Positions 36,001 through 47,581 of a stretch of 64,000 nt of DNA are shown piece by piece. A program made the translations under genes and the position numbers. The stretch is from the NCBI GenBank assembly GCA_019722365.1, contig JADFUC010000559.1:186001-250000 (forward strand), read 5' to 3'. This DNA is from Lithospermum erythrorhizon (lineage: Eukaryota; Streptophyta; Magnoliopsida; Boraginales; Boraginaceae). Each line of letters starts with the position of its first letter. Position 1 is the stretch's first letter. The notes below the pieces were generated by a model that searched no databases, had not been told where the DNA came from, and worked only from the letters and a program-made list of their open reading frames with translations.

Positions 36001-38185
36001 TATACTCATATATCATAGTAATTTTTCTTAGCCTTGGGGATGCCGTTATTTTTTGACTTTTGATGGAATGAGTACACACTAGGACTTTGTGAGACCCCGT
36101 TCTGCTAAAGGATAAAGAGTGAGTGTCTCGGTATCAAAATTTTATGGCTATGGTAAAAACACGGTTTGAGAAAGCGATTAAAGGTTTTTTAGGTTAAGCA
36201 GTAGAGGCCAATTCTTGAACAAGGAGTGTTGTGATTTGTTTGTTAATTACTAGGGGGTACGGCGTCAATGCGTACTACACAACGGAGAATGGGGTGGTGA
36301 AGAAGACACAAACAAATTTTTGGAGGGTTGCTGGGAAGCGGGTTTATTTCGGTCACAGTACTTTGGCGGTTTGAGGGAGAAGCAGATGTTGTTAGGCCAC
36401 AATATTATCAATGGGATATCCTCTTGCATCATGTTGGAAACACCATATGAGAAGCTTTTATGGGGCGTACAGGTTAAGAGACACACCCAGAGAATCTTTG
36501 GTTGTTTTGTGTTATATGACTATTGTAAGGCCTAATATGGATAAGCTTGAACTGGGGAGCTTTTAAAGGGAGTTTCTTGGGTTATGTTGCTACTAAAAAA
36601 AGGCTATAAGTTGTATAATATTTCTACACATAAGTGCATTGTGTGTCGAGGGATGTAGTGTTTCATGAAAATGTTTCCCTTTGGGAGAGCCTTTAAAGAG
36701 AAATATATCGATCTAGACACGTGGATGATGATGTTGTTGATCTTTGAGGTTTTTGAGCCTTTGTTGAAATTTCACTGCCTGCTGATACTCGGTTAGTGGA
36801 AATTTGGGCATAGTCTGTGAGGCTTAAGGCTAAACCATTGGCTTGCAAGGTATGTTTCAGCTACCCAATTGCGGGGAAAACATAGCTCTCACATGTACCT
36901 TTAGCCTTTCCTTTATAAGAATTGCGATTCTTTATGTGTGTATAGGAGTTTTTAGTTAATATTTCGGATGATCCAAGAACCCGTTTCATCTGAGCAAGCC
37001 CGTTCGATCACCTAAGTGGATAGAGGGCTAGGGATAAGGAATTGAAAGCATTAGAATACACGCATGGGATACACACACATAGGGCCTTGTGGATTTGCCT
37101 CAGGGGAAGAAGCGATAGAGGCGCAAATGGGTATTACAAAGTGAAGAGAAATGCGATGAATGCAGTTGAGAGGTACAAAATTGAAATTTGCAAAAAGGTT
37201 TCACTCGAGTGGAAGGGAAGATTACGGAGACTTTTCACCGATTTGCAAAGGTAGTGAAGTGTGAGGATCATTTTTGCATTAAGCGGCGGCTGAGGATCAC
37301 CGGAAATGCATCGTATGGATATCAAATAATGCCTTCTTACATGGCGATTTGCATGAGATTATTTACATGAAGCCTCACTTTGGTTTGCAAGTACGGAATT
37401 CTAATCCAAATTGTATTTGGTAAGCGGTCTTTGCCATGGCCTAAAGCCGAGGCATCAAGGCAATGAAATAGTATTTCCTACGCACTTTGAAGGAGTATGG
37501 TTTTAGACAGTATACACATGATCCATGTTTATTTGTTAAGGCTACATGAAGACAGTTTACAGCTTTATTGGTGTATGTAGATGATATTTTGGTAATTTGG
37601 GAGTGATGTCATTTGAGATTGCGGGATTCGCAGCATCTTCACAAGATTTTCACAATCAAAGACCTTGGCAAGGCAAAGTTCTTATTAGGGGTGGAGATAA
37701 TTCAAACTGGAGCAGGTATTCACCTAAATCAGAGGAAATATGTGATTGATATGCTTAAAGATGCTGGTATGTTAGGAAGTAAGCACGCTAAAATACCCGT
37801 ACCAACGGGGTTGCGATTACATGGTGATGAAAATTTGCTCAGCGATGTCTTTGATTATATAGAAGGGATTATGTAGGAAGACTTTTGTATCTTGGCTTTA
37901 CAAGACCTGACATAACTTTTGCTACTCAGCATTTGAGTCAGTTTGTGCAGGCTCCTAGAGAGGCTCATTTGAAGGCAGCTTTGCATGTATTGAAGTATTT
38001 GAAAGGTGCTCATGCAAGGGTTGTTTATTCAAGAAATATGAGTATTGTCTGACTTATGGTGATCACGGATTGAGGGAACTTGTCCAGAGACTAGGAGGTC
38101 ATTGACAGGCTATTGTGTTTATTTGGGCAATTCGGCTTGTTTCTGGAAGACTAAGAAACAAACCACGGTTCAAGGGAACAGCGAG
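33099..38185 (+). mobile_element. degraded, 3'-truncated Ty1/copia retrotransposon body
   Basis: Copia domains appear in the usual order but every frame is broken by stops and shifts. Gag is visible near 33270-33375 (NPGMSIVSVELRENNYVIWS-like across frames), with a worn zinc knuckle near 34010-34070. The protease segment WIVDTSAS is near 34360. The integrase core appears near 34985 (IHADVWGPYGT-like) and resumes near 36100 (MVKTRFEKAIK), with its C-terminal part near 36430-36660 (YEKLLWGVQ, then RIFGCF). Reverse transcriptase occupies 37280-37870, with LVYVDDIL and FTIKDLGKAKFLLGVEI. RNase H covers about 37870-38180 and stops in the KTKKQTTV region. A ~1-kb insertion splits the integrase. The element is long dead. 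Confidence 0.88.
35105..36090. mobile_element. insertion inside the copia integrase region
   Basis: About 1 kb interrupts integrase: recognisable sequence ends near 35105 and resumes near 36090. The insert has no copia coding similarity. It includes AT-rich blocks (aattattattattatac) and a GC-richer part (tagtagccgcccccactggc-like) resembling a retrotransposon LTR or leader, so a solo LTR is possible. Ends and target duplication could not be set. Confidence 0.5.
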
Positions 38186-39350
38186 AGGTGAATAAAAGTA
38201 TGATAATTTTACGTGGTTTGTGAGATTGATGGGTAGAGTAAGGCGTGGTAAAATATGTGGGCGTATTCATTATAAGAGTCTCTTCTTTATAATTTATTCG
38301 TATTATAATTGGAATCGTAGATTTGGACAATTTCTAACTTGAACTGGAGTCTTCGTATTGGTCTTAGAAGTGGGTTATAAATCTTTTTGTCTTTTCGTTT
38401 CTGCAGCTATTTATTTATATATTTTATGTCGGACTTATCTTTGTCGATGTAAGTGTTATTATTTGTTGAATTACAACAACGTGTATTTCTTGATTAAATA
38501 CCCTTGTAAACTTGGCACAACATACTTGTAGAAAATTTGGTACACAGAATAGGTGGAATTCGAAGGAGTAGCGAAAGAGATAGAAATTCAAATAAGAACG
38601 GAGCGAACGTTACTACTTACTATAATACGGAGTAATTTATTTTTGTAATTGAGATTTGGGAACATGCAATGCATCTCTTCTGAGATTTCAGTTAAACAAA
38701 ACATAATCGATTCAACTTCTTTTTTAAAAGTGACATATATAAACCCATTATTTCCACCGGCATGGCATTACTATAATAAACTGTTGAGGCAAAAATGACT
38801 ATATATTTACCTCAGTATTTATAAGAGAGAATTCATCGAAGTGCTTGCCCGATGTCATTGCGTCTCGGTAAAATGACATATGGCCTGTAGAGTCTGCGCT
38901 TGGAAGGGTCTCAGGTCGCAAAAGTTAAACGGTGGGAGGCAGGGTGCGTCTGGCACAAAAGGAAATAAATCTGACTTTGATAAATTATCGGTATCGAGAT
39001 TATAATATTAGGTGATGGCGGGGACACTTCGCTTTGTGAAGAAAGGAAGAGGTCTCTTTAATAAGTGATTTAATAATATTTACTAAGGCTTTTGATATAT
39101 AAATCATATATATCAATGGCTAATATTTCCGATCAAATTATAACTTTTTCTATAGAGAAGGTAGGAGTCTATTTATAGAAAGTGAGTAGAGATGAAAGTT
39201 TCCAATCTTTAGATGTGGGATATTTACTCAAGCTATACAAAAGCGTTCAAAGTAAGCCAATAGTATTTTAATATGGGATATGAATATTTGAACAATGACA
39301 TCCCAATTTAACGTCGCTCCCGATGTGGTTTGTAGAGTCATGTTGTCGGT
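38186..39350. other. intergenic, unclassified repeat-like DNA
   Basis: Non-coding DNA following the truncated copia element. A GC-richer part at about 38830-39060 has no reading frame. TACGGAGTA occurs at 38626-38634. Confidence 0.35.
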
Positions 39351-39351
39351 G

Positions 39352-39990
39352 GGATGGTAATTGATCTGCGGTTCGGTGCGGTTTTTATCCGTCGCGTATT
39401 TCGATTTTGCTCGGTTCGGTGCTAATCGATTTTCGATTTTATTCGGTTTGAGGTAGAAATTCGGTTTGCTCGGTGCGATTCGATTTTTTTAGAAAAGATT
39501 AAATATCGAGTGGACGTTGATTTGTGAAATACATGTTAATCGATTGTTCGAAGCAAATATATAGTTAATTTGTCAAATAAATATTAATTAATTGTGAATA
39601 ATAGTTGGCGATGATGAGTAATTATGATCTTCTAAGGATCATGAGAAACCATATTGTTGAGCCATGTAAGCGAAATCTTTCCATGAAATATAATGCTTAA
39701 ATCATAACTTAGGATAAAATTGATAGGCCATACTTATAGTAGAATATGTCAAATTTTTAAATGGATTTGATACTAAATTGTTAAATAAAATTATAAATAC
39801 GATTTAATTATGTAAAAATATATATATAATTTATATTAAAAATTATATAATCGGTGCGGTCGGTACGGTTTTAGTAAAGCGCAAACCGCTAAAAAATTTG
39901 GTTTAAAATTGTTTTGAACCATATCGGTGCGGTTGAAAAAAATCCAACTTCATCGGTTGAAATTGATGCGATTGATTTAAGTTTTTTTTT
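39352..39990. mobile_element. degenerate hAT-like element
   Basis: Both ends are packed with ggttcggtgcgg / cggtgcggttcgg-type strings around an AT-rich centre, the same subterminal motif seen in the intact hAT element at 47582-48429. The expected terminal inverted repeat is only partly visible on the left (ggtgggatggtaattgatc) and lost on the right, so the copy is worn or truncated. Confidence 0.5.
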
Positions 39991-40109
39991 TTTTTTCACA
40001 TTGTTCAAATCATTTGTCCTTGTTAGGACAACATCATTTGAGCTTGTTCGGGCGTAACTTTCAGTAGTAAAGAGTTTAGAGTGTTAATTTACTGGCGCCT
40101 GGCACCGTA

Positions 40110-40255
40110 CGGTGTGGTTAGAATTATTTGTAGGTAAAATTTCGTATTGAAGTGATTTAAAGAAAATGAGGATTTTACCATGGGGTTGAGGCAGAATTCC
40201 CTTGATTTATCTGCTACATGTCATACGAGGCGTAGGACCGGGTTGAGGTTTCAAC
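40110..40255 (+). mobile_element. worn SINE remnant upstream of CRR22
   Basis: The string tttcgtattgaagtgattta followed by gttgaggca resembles the 3' half of the SINE at 28370-28591. It ends within 100 bases of the PPR start codon, so it may contribute to that gene's leader or promoter. No target-site duplication is clear. Confidence 0.4.
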
Positions 40256-40346
40256 TTTTTAACATCATTTGAACTTGAAGTTGCTTCAATTTATTCCGTA
40301 ATAACTTCATTCCCTTTAGATTTAGTAATAATTGATTATCCTTCTG

Positions 40347-42785
40347 ATGCTATATATGATACCCACCACCACTCTCTCACCATCTCCTCCACCACCACCA
40401 CCACCACCATCATCATCATCATACCGTACCTACATACCCCCTGAAATATACAAGCACCCAGCAGCTCTCCTACTAGAATCCTCAACTTCAACAACACAAG
40501 TCCACCAAATACTCCCCCTCATTATCAAGAACAAATTATATACTCAACACTATTTTCAAACCAAACTCATTGGACTATTCACCAAATTTGGCAACTTACA
40601 AGATGCACTCAAAGTCTTTGAACCCATTTCACCCAAAATTCCCCCTCTTTATCACACCCTCTTAAAAGGGTTCACTCGTTACTCTTCTTTGAACGATTCT
40701 TTACTATTCTTTTCGCGTATGATTCAAGATGATGTAGCCCCTGTAGTGTATAGTTTTACTTATTTGCTCAAGAGTTGTGCACAAAGTTTTGATCTTTTTT
40801 CTGGTAGAGTGATTCATACGCAGATTGTTGTTCTTGGTTTGGATGATAATGTTTTTGCTATGACTAGTTTGGTTAATTTGTATGCAAAATGTGGTATGAT
40901 TGATGATGCCTATAAGGTGTTCGATAGAATGCCTGAGAGGGATTTGGTTTGTTGGAATACTGTTATTTCTGGGTTTGCTCAAAATGGGATGCCGGAAATG
41001 GCGTTGGAGTTGGTTGTTAGGATGCAGAAGGGGGAAGGGGTGGATAAGTGTTTTCCAGATGATGTTACTTTGGTGTCTGTATTACCGGCTTGTGCTGATT
41101 TGGGGTGTTTGGGTTTAGGTAAGTCGATACATGGGTATGCGGTGAGACATGGGTTGATGTCATATGGTAATGTTGGTACTGCTTTGATAGATATGTATGC
41201 AAAATGTGGGAGTGTGCGTTCTGGAAGAGTACTTTTTGATAGGATGAGTTCGAGGAGTGTTGTTTCGTGGAATGCCATGATTGATGGGTATGGTAGGAGT
41301 GGTGATGCGGATGAAGCGTTGCTGCTTTTTGACAAGTTGTTAGAGGAAGGTTTGACACCGACTAAAGTTACAATTATGGGAGCCCTGCATGCTTGTGCCG
41401 ATTCTGGTAATCACATGCGTGGAGAGTTCATACATAAGCTTGTTGATGAATTGGGGTTGAGCTCTGATGTTTCAGTGACTAATTCTTTAATTTCCATGTA
41501 TTGCAAGTGCAAAAGAGTTGATGCAGCAACGAAACTCTTTGAAGGACTATGCATGAAGACGCTTGTATCCTGGAATGCTATCATTCTTGGGTGTGCTCAA
41601 AGTGGGGGTGTAATTGAGGCCTTGAATCTTTTCTGCAAAATGGTTATGCAAAATGTATCACCTGATTCATTCACATTGGTGAGCGTGATTTCTGCTCTGG
41701 CAGAGTTGTCAATGCCACGGCAAGCAAAGTGGATTCACGGAGTTGCTATAAGGACTTGTTGGGATACAAATATTTTTGTTATGACAGCTCTTGTTGACAT
41801 GTATTCAAAATGCGGAGCAGTTCACATAGCAAGGAAGTTGTTTAACAGGTTGGACGAGAAACATGTCACCACATGGAATGCCATGATTGATGGATACGGG
41901 ACACACGGACTCGGGGAAGAGGCAGTAGAATTGTTTGAAGAAATGAGAAAGGGGCATACCAAGCCAAATGAGGTGACATTTCTCTGTGTTATCTCAGCAT
42001 GCAGCCACTCTGGTTATGTGGATAAGGGACGCCATTACTTTTCCATCATGAAGGAAGAATATGGTTTAGAGCCCTCAATGGATCACTTTGGAGCAATGGT
42101 TGACCTATTAGGAAGAGCAGGCCAACTTGAAGAGGCTTGGAATTTTATCCAGACCATGAATGTCGAGCCACAGATAAATGTATTCGGGGCAATGTTGGGT
42201 GCTTGCAGGATCCACAATAATTTGGAATTTGCAGAGAAAGCAGCAAAAAAGGTGTTCGAGTTAGGCCCCGATGATGGTGGCTACCATGTTCTACTCGCTA
42301 ATATATATGCCACAGATGCAAAGTGGGACAAAGCTGCCAGCGTGAGAAATTTGATGGACAGGACAGGAATCCGAAAGACCCCTGGATGCAGCTTAGTTGA
42401 TCTAGGAAATGAGATCCACACCTTCTACTCTGGAAGTACTAGTCACCCTCAATCTCGGAAAATATATTCATATCTTGAGACATTGATCGATAAGATCAAA
42501 GTTGCTGGATATACAGCTGAAACTAATTCAATTAATGATGTTGAAGCTGATGTTCAGGAAAAATTGTTGAATACCCACAGTGAGAAATTGGCTATTGCAT
42601 TTGGTCTTCTAAATACTGCCCCTGGAACAACTGTTCATATAAGGAAAAATCTTCGAGTTTGTGGTGACTGCCACAACGCCACAAAATTCATCTCACTTGT
42701 GACAGAACGGGAAATAGTTGTGCGTGATATGAACCGCTTTCACCATTTCAAAGATGGAATGTGCTCTTGTGGAGATTATTGGTGA
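40347..42785 (+). CDS. CRR22: CRR22 ortholog, DYW-type PPR RNA-editing factor
   Basis: A single exon encodes 812 residues. Arabidopsis CRR22 (At1g11290) has 809 and the two align throughout in my reading: HPAALLLE near the start, long PLS-type PPR tracts with the repeated YAKCG/WNAMIDGYG signatures, then E and E+ domains and a complete C-terminal DYW domain. The DYW domain shows the HSE zinc-deaminase motif (THSEKLAIAFGLL), CGDCH and the CSCGDYW end. CRR22 is needed for C-to-U editing of chloroplast ndhB, ndhD and rpoB transcripts; the same role is inferred here. Two nearby ATGs (40347, 40356) are possible starts. The N-terminus is Pro/Ser-rich with a poly-Pro run, compatible with an organelle transit peptide. 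The gene is intronless, as usual for this family. Confidence 0.93.
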   Translation: MLYMIPTTTLSPSPPPPPPPPSSSSYRTYIPPEIYKHPAALLLESSTSTTQVHQILPLIIKNKLYTQHYFQTKLIGLFTKFGNLQDALKVFEPISPKIPPLYHTLLKGFTRYSSLNDSLLFFSRMIQDDVAPVVYSFTYLLKSCAQSFDLFSGRVIHTQIVVLGLDDNVFAMTSLVNLYAKCGMIDDAYKVFDRMPERDLVCWNTVISGFAQNGMPEMALELVVRMQKGEGVDKCFPDDVTLVSVLPACADLGCLGLGKSIHGYAVRHGLMSYGNVGTALIDMYAKCGSVRSGRVLFDRMSSRSVVSWNAMIDGYGRSGDADEALLLFDKLLEEGLTPTKVTIMGALHACADSGNHMRGEFIHKLVDELGLSSDVSVTNSLISMYCKCKRVDAATKLFEGLCMKTLVSWNAIILGCAQSGGVIEALNLFCKMVMQNVSPDSFTLVSVISALAELSMPRQAKWIHGVAIRTCWDTNIFVMTALVDMYSKCGAVHIARKLFNRLDEKHVTTWNAMIDGYGTHGLGEEAVELFEEMRKGHTKPNEVTFLCVISACSHSGYVDKGRHYFSIMKEEYGLEPSMDHFGAMVDLLGRAGQLEEAWNFIQTMNVEPQINVFGAMLGACRIHNNLEFAEKAAKKVFELGPDDGGYHVLLANIYATDAKWDKAASVRNLMDRTGIRKTPGCSLVDLGNEIHTFYSGSTSHPQSRKIYSYLETLIDKIKVAGYTAETNSINDVEADVQEKLLNTHSEKLAIAFGLLNTAPGTTVHIRKNLRVCGDCHNATKFISLVTEREIVVRDMNRFHHFKDGMCSCGDYW

Positions 42786-42812
42786 TCGAGGTGGAGATTA
42801 TTGGTGATCGAG
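42769..42812 (+). repeat. exact 22-bp tandem duplication across the CRR22 stop
   Basis: gtggagattattggtgatcg plus ag occurs twice back to back (42769-42790, 42791-42812). The first copy encodes the final Gly-Asp-Tyr-Trp and the stop; the second falls wholly in the 3' untranslated region. The protein end is unchanged. Confidence 0.95.
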
Positions 42813-43130
42813 ACTGCAGGATCCAGAGTTCAATGTCTTGAAGAGTTATTAACATTGACCTTGTCAAGAAGTATCAAACATTTCAATGCATGTGTAAAAT
42901 TTATGAAAGGTGCAAATTCTTTAAAGCACCAAACTCTGAATTAATTTGAATATAGGTATTGTAATTTTTTGTACACAACCAAGCCTCTTGGCCTAATAGG
43001 ATAGGGCAATAACTGGAACAATGTAATATCAAATCCTAACTTTTCTTACAATGTTAATAAAAAAAGAAAAGAAAAAAAAAGTACGACAAGGCCTTTATAC
43101 AACTTTGCAAACAGGGCAATCTACTATGGA

Positions 43131-43637
43131 TTAGAGAACAACAGTTCTGTTGAAAGGAGCATAACTTCTACTCCTTGGAAACTTCATCTGTTTTTTGACA
43201 TCAACATCATCTTCTCCAAAAACATAAGGCTCATCTTCATCAATTTTCCCCATAGCCACACTACTACTCCTAGGCATCTTTCTTGATCCGCCAACACTAT
43301 AAGGGATTGTATTCTTTTTCTGACTCATCATCATCTGGTGTTGCCTCAAATAAAATTCCACATCCATTTTGTTATCCAAACTACCCTTTCTTGAGGCAGC
43401 TCTAACTAGCTCAACGAAATCCTCACGATCATCAGAGTATGAAGACGAAGAAGATGATCTTGAACTGAAGCTCCTAGGCAATGGTGCTGAGTGAACTGCA
43501 CCTATGCCTCCATAGTTTCCTCTATCAGAACAATTTATCATGCTTCTTACGTAAAAATCTTTTGCTTTTACTAATGCCTTCATTGGAATTGAAACTATTC
43601 GACACAATCTGTTCTTTGGGGTTCCCTTTGTTTTCAT
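43131..43637 (-). CDS. small plant protein of unknown function
   Basis: A single exon on the minus strand encodes 168 residues. The N-terminus is basic (MKTKGTPKNRLCRIVSIPMK), followed by ALVKAKDFYVRSM. A Ser-rich stretch follows, then a short acidic/helical block (DDREDFVELVRAASRKGS). The C-terminal half has two motif-like parts: RSSSVAMGKIDEDEPYVFGE and FPRSRSYAPF. I have the impression of a small plant-only family with these two motifs but cannot name it. No membrane segment or catalytic motif is visible. It is intact, and lies convergent with CRR22 about 350 bases from that gene's stop. Function unknown. Confidence 0.7.
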   Translation of the reverse strand: MKTKGTPKNRLCRIVSIPMKALVKAKDFYVRSMINCSDRGNYGGIGAVHSAPLPRSFSSRSSSSSSYSDDREDFVELVRAASRKGSLDNKMDVEFYLRQHQMMMSQKKNTIPYSVGGSRKMPRSSSVAMGKIDEDEPYVFGEDDVDVKKQMKFPRSRSYAPFNRTVVL

Positions 43638-44618
43638 GATTTCTTGATATTAATTGATTTCTTAGAGTAGCTGTTAACAGATTGTTGAACAAATTTATGA
43701 GATGAGATTGTGTGAAATGGTGAAGAGGAGAAGGCCTTTTTGTAGAACATGGACACAGTGAGTAGAATACAATAGTGGACTTTTTCAAAGCACACCAGAT
43801 AAGAAGAAACGAAAGATTTGATTATTGTATTGTTTGCATATCATAAGTTGAATTGACTTTTAATTAGTCAGTCAATAAGTATATAGGCCAAGATTGAGAA
43901 TGGTCACTGGTTGCTCAACTTGAGGAATGATGAATTAACTTGAAATTCTTCCATGTGTGACTTTATTCCACGCTAGTTGTGCGTGTTTCGTTCAGACAAT
44001 TATCGACAATCTATTTAAACCAAAAAAAGTCGCACTTAGACTTAGCAGTACAAAGCTAAGAGAATACTCCGATAAGAGAATACTCCGGCCTATCTACTCT
44101 CCACTCTCGAGTATTAGTATGAAATCGTCACACTAACGGTCTCTCGAGGTCCTTCTCCTGAAATACCATGAATGAGTTCATCGATGGATGTGCCTCAATT
44201 AAAACTGTCCACTTAGCTTGTGTCTATTAGTATTCATGGTTTATTAAAGATAATGATCATTTATTCGATATTTATGTGTACCAACTAGTAGCATAAATTC
44301 ATGAAGTAAATCTTGACTTTAGTTAAATTTAAAGGATTTCTTACACGATTAATTATCTCATATATATGATGGAGTGATGGACTAGTAAACATAGTTTGAA
44401 GTTTGAACATGTCGCATAAGGATAAAGACGAGAATCTAATTAGTTGAAGACTTGAAGTTAAGAGGAAAGTAACAAGAAAGCAAGCAAGTTTATAGAATAT
44501 TACGACTCATATTCTCGACTATTTGTATTCATTACTAGTATTTCATATTTTAGTGGCATAGCCGCATAGTAAACGCTTGCATGACGATCTTCTTTATTTA
44601 TTACAGTAATTTTATTAT
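43638..44618. other. upstream region of the 168-residue gene
   Basis: Contains the leader and promoter of the minus-strand gene and AT-rich DNA up to the transposon boundary. A short direct repeat agagaatactccg occurs twice near 44060-44090. No gene seen. Confidence 0.4.
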
Positions 44619-45370
44619 ACATAATTGGAGAAATTTTACAAAATACCACTAATCAACATTAATGTTGCATTGAATCACATACTTTATCTTTTTTATTTAA
44701 AAATGTTGATAGTATTATCGCTTTCGTTAAAAAGCCCCATCCAGCATTACAACGACTAAGCCTCTGCTTTCCAAAAGCAAATTCGTTCTTTTAAAATTAT
44801 ATATAACGCCATCGGCACTGATTGCACCTGAAAAGCTTCTCTGCTTGGTCGTCTTAACTTTTTTTTCTTTTTCTTTTTTCTTTAGGCTCTAAAAGCGACA
44901 AAGATATCAAAAACGTCAAAGCGTTTTTACTCCCTACAGTTGCTACCAAATTTCATGGAAGGGAACATAGGTAGAGATTTCTAATTATTTTCTTAGTTTT
45001 TTTCAATTGATTTGAGTTAGCTGAATCCATGGCCTTATATTTAGGTTCGTTTGTTTCCTAGGTTACATATATGTAAAAGTAACTTAATATAATCAAATAC
45101 TCTGTATAATATAGTATACTATGCTATTACACGTAATAAAATGTTATGTTACTATATAAGACGATATGTTACAATATAACATATTTATATTCTTTATATA
45201 ACGCGTTAACTCTAATATATAATAGAATTTGTTACAGTATAATACATTATGTCACTATATAATGCGAAAAGTTATTGTTGTGAGTTATAGTGTATTATCT
45301 TTGTTTAATAACTCATAATTGCATCGAATGCTTCCGGATAGATTATCTTTAGAGTCGATTTTAATAGGCA

Positions 45371-46025
45371 ATGGAAGAAGAACGAGGAAGATATCTGGAG
45401 GTATGGCGATTAAAACGAAATACGTCAAAGTTTAGATTCGCTGCGCCGACTTTATTCAGACTCGTTGGGTTGATATATGTATCAACTGGGATTAGTCGAC
45501 AAGAAAATGTGGTTGAAGTGGTTGCATGGAATCGTTACCCCTCTAAACAAATCATGCCGCCTTATAATATAACCGTAGATCAGGATGTGGCAACATTTGT
45601 CGATTTGAATAGTAGAGGAGATGTTCCGATCCCGTTGTGCATTTGTCAATTTGGTGGTTGGTGATCAAAAAATTGACAAGGCCCTTGTAGACTGTAGTTG
45701 TGGGTAGGTCTCCTGTCCATTTGAGAAGTCAAAGCGTATTTGTAATAATGAGCATGAAGATAAGTTTGTTTTTCTATCTCCTATGGGGCTAGATGATATT
45801 GAGGTGGGTCATCCGAATAATGAGCATGACGATGAGAGTGCAAATGATGAATTTGACTACGATGATGCATTTGCCTATGATGATGATTTCGTCCAAAGTG
45901 ATCGTGATGCATTTGATGGGGCATACAATCCATATTTTAATGTTTTTTTTTATTCGGCAACAAATGCTTCTCCAATCCATGTGGAGGAGGATATTACACT
46001 CATAATAAGTCATTGTAGTATTTGA
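45371..46025 (+). pseudogene. MULE protein fragment (two short frames)
   Basis: The first frame (45371-45664) includes MPPYNITVDQDVATFVDLNS followed by IPLCICQFGG. This recalls the N-terminal region of plant MURA-type transposases, where a block of the form 'I-x-D-D-V-x-x-F-L' precedes a PLC motif. The second frame (45783-46025) is highly acidic (NDEFDYDDAFAYDDDF), like the acidic linker in such proteins. There is no DDE catalytic domain or zinc knuckle downstream, so the element cannot encode a full transposase. Assignment rests on position inside the MULE and weak resemblance. Confidence 0.45.
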
Positions 46026-46122
46026 CAATTTTCTTTAAAAACTTTCCAATGTAATGATTGGCTATTTCTATTAATCGATGTCAACTCACTGTAGTAATTG
46101 AGTGTTAACTAGCTATAACAAA

Positions 46123-46230
46123 TTTACTAAACGGTGAGAACTTAATTCATTCAGTATTTACTATTTACTAAACGGTGAAGACATTGTTCGATATTTATTA
46201 AATAGTGAAGACATTCATTCAATATTCATA
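46123..46230. repeat. three imperfect ~36-bp tandem repeats in the MULE
   Basis: Copies beginning tttactaaacggtgagaa, tttactaaacggtgaagac and tttattaaatagtgaagac follow one another, each with a attcattcaatatt-like tail. They lie within the internal region of the Mutator-like element. Confidence 0.6.
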
Positions 46231-47581
46231 AATAGAAATCCTAACCACCACAAAAAATCCTAACCACCACCAATGCTTCAATGTCCCGGTAACTAGTTAC
46301 CGCTACATGACAAAAATCCCTAACCACCCGAGATGTCACTGTAGTTGAAGAGGCAGATAATTGTTTAGACATCATTCATTTTATAGAAATCAAAAGCATA
46401 AGAGGAGAAAGGCGGTCTTGACTCTTATGTCGAGAGTGCAACTGACCTCCTTAGTAGCGTCAAGATCAAATTTTCGACCAAAAGCAAGATGAATCGGATG
46501 TGTTCTAAACAACAAAAATGCACTTGTTGTTAACCACTAAATCTTGCACAGTTGCTTGTGGCACTACTGTTGATAATAATATCAAAGTTATCTGACAATA
46601 AAGTAGGTAGTCGAAAATAATCGACTATAATGCATTATACTTAGTTATACCTAATTATATGAAAGTTATATTGTGTTATACTCCTAAAATTTTATTCTTG
46701 TCATTATAGATTAAAAGTACTTTATTATAGTATAATTAATTTTTACTATTTTCAAAAGAGGAGAGAGAAAAATTATAATGATGATGTTAAAAATATTAGG
46801 AGACAACCTTTAATGATGTTAAAGAATTTTAAAGTTCGGTGTAAAATATTGCGTGAAAAAGTAATGATCCAAGTAAAAGGAATAAGAAAATTTCTCTTGA
46901 TCAAGCTAAATAGAGACGGATAAGTACTAAATTATAACGAGTTAAATATGTTATACTAAATTATAACGAGGTTATAATGTAGTATACTGAAATTATAATA
47001 CACTATAAGTTATACTAGTGTATTTATATGCGCTGATACACTGAGTATAATGCCACGAAAAGCAAGTTAACAACGTCAAAACCCAAAGATTCAAATTTTT
47101 TGTCAAATAAAACACAAATAAAAAACTAAAAAGATTCAAACTTTTGTGAAATAAAACACAAATAACAATATCAAACCAGAAATAACACAAATGCAACACA
47201 TATAAAATACAGATCTGGTAAAATATAGTATTAATTCAAAATCTTTTGTTTAAATTAACAAAATTCAATTTTTTTTTGGTTTACCAAACTCAAAACTCCA
47301 AATAACTTACACAAAGAGCACTCATATGTTAAAAATATAGTTTTTGGAGTGATATCATATAAAAATTTGAAGAAAAAACATAATTTCCTTCACCAATATC
47401 GAAATTAGATAGAGATTTTAGGACTAACTTACATTATTTGAAATGCTTACGGGTTTTTTGTAAGTTAAGCGTAGAAATTTTTTAAAGTTATAAACTGGTA
47501 GGTGGGAGAGTACATATTTTAGTGAGATAAAGTGAATTTGTGTAATGAAGATATTTTGGCTGAAATGGGCGTAGTTACAAG

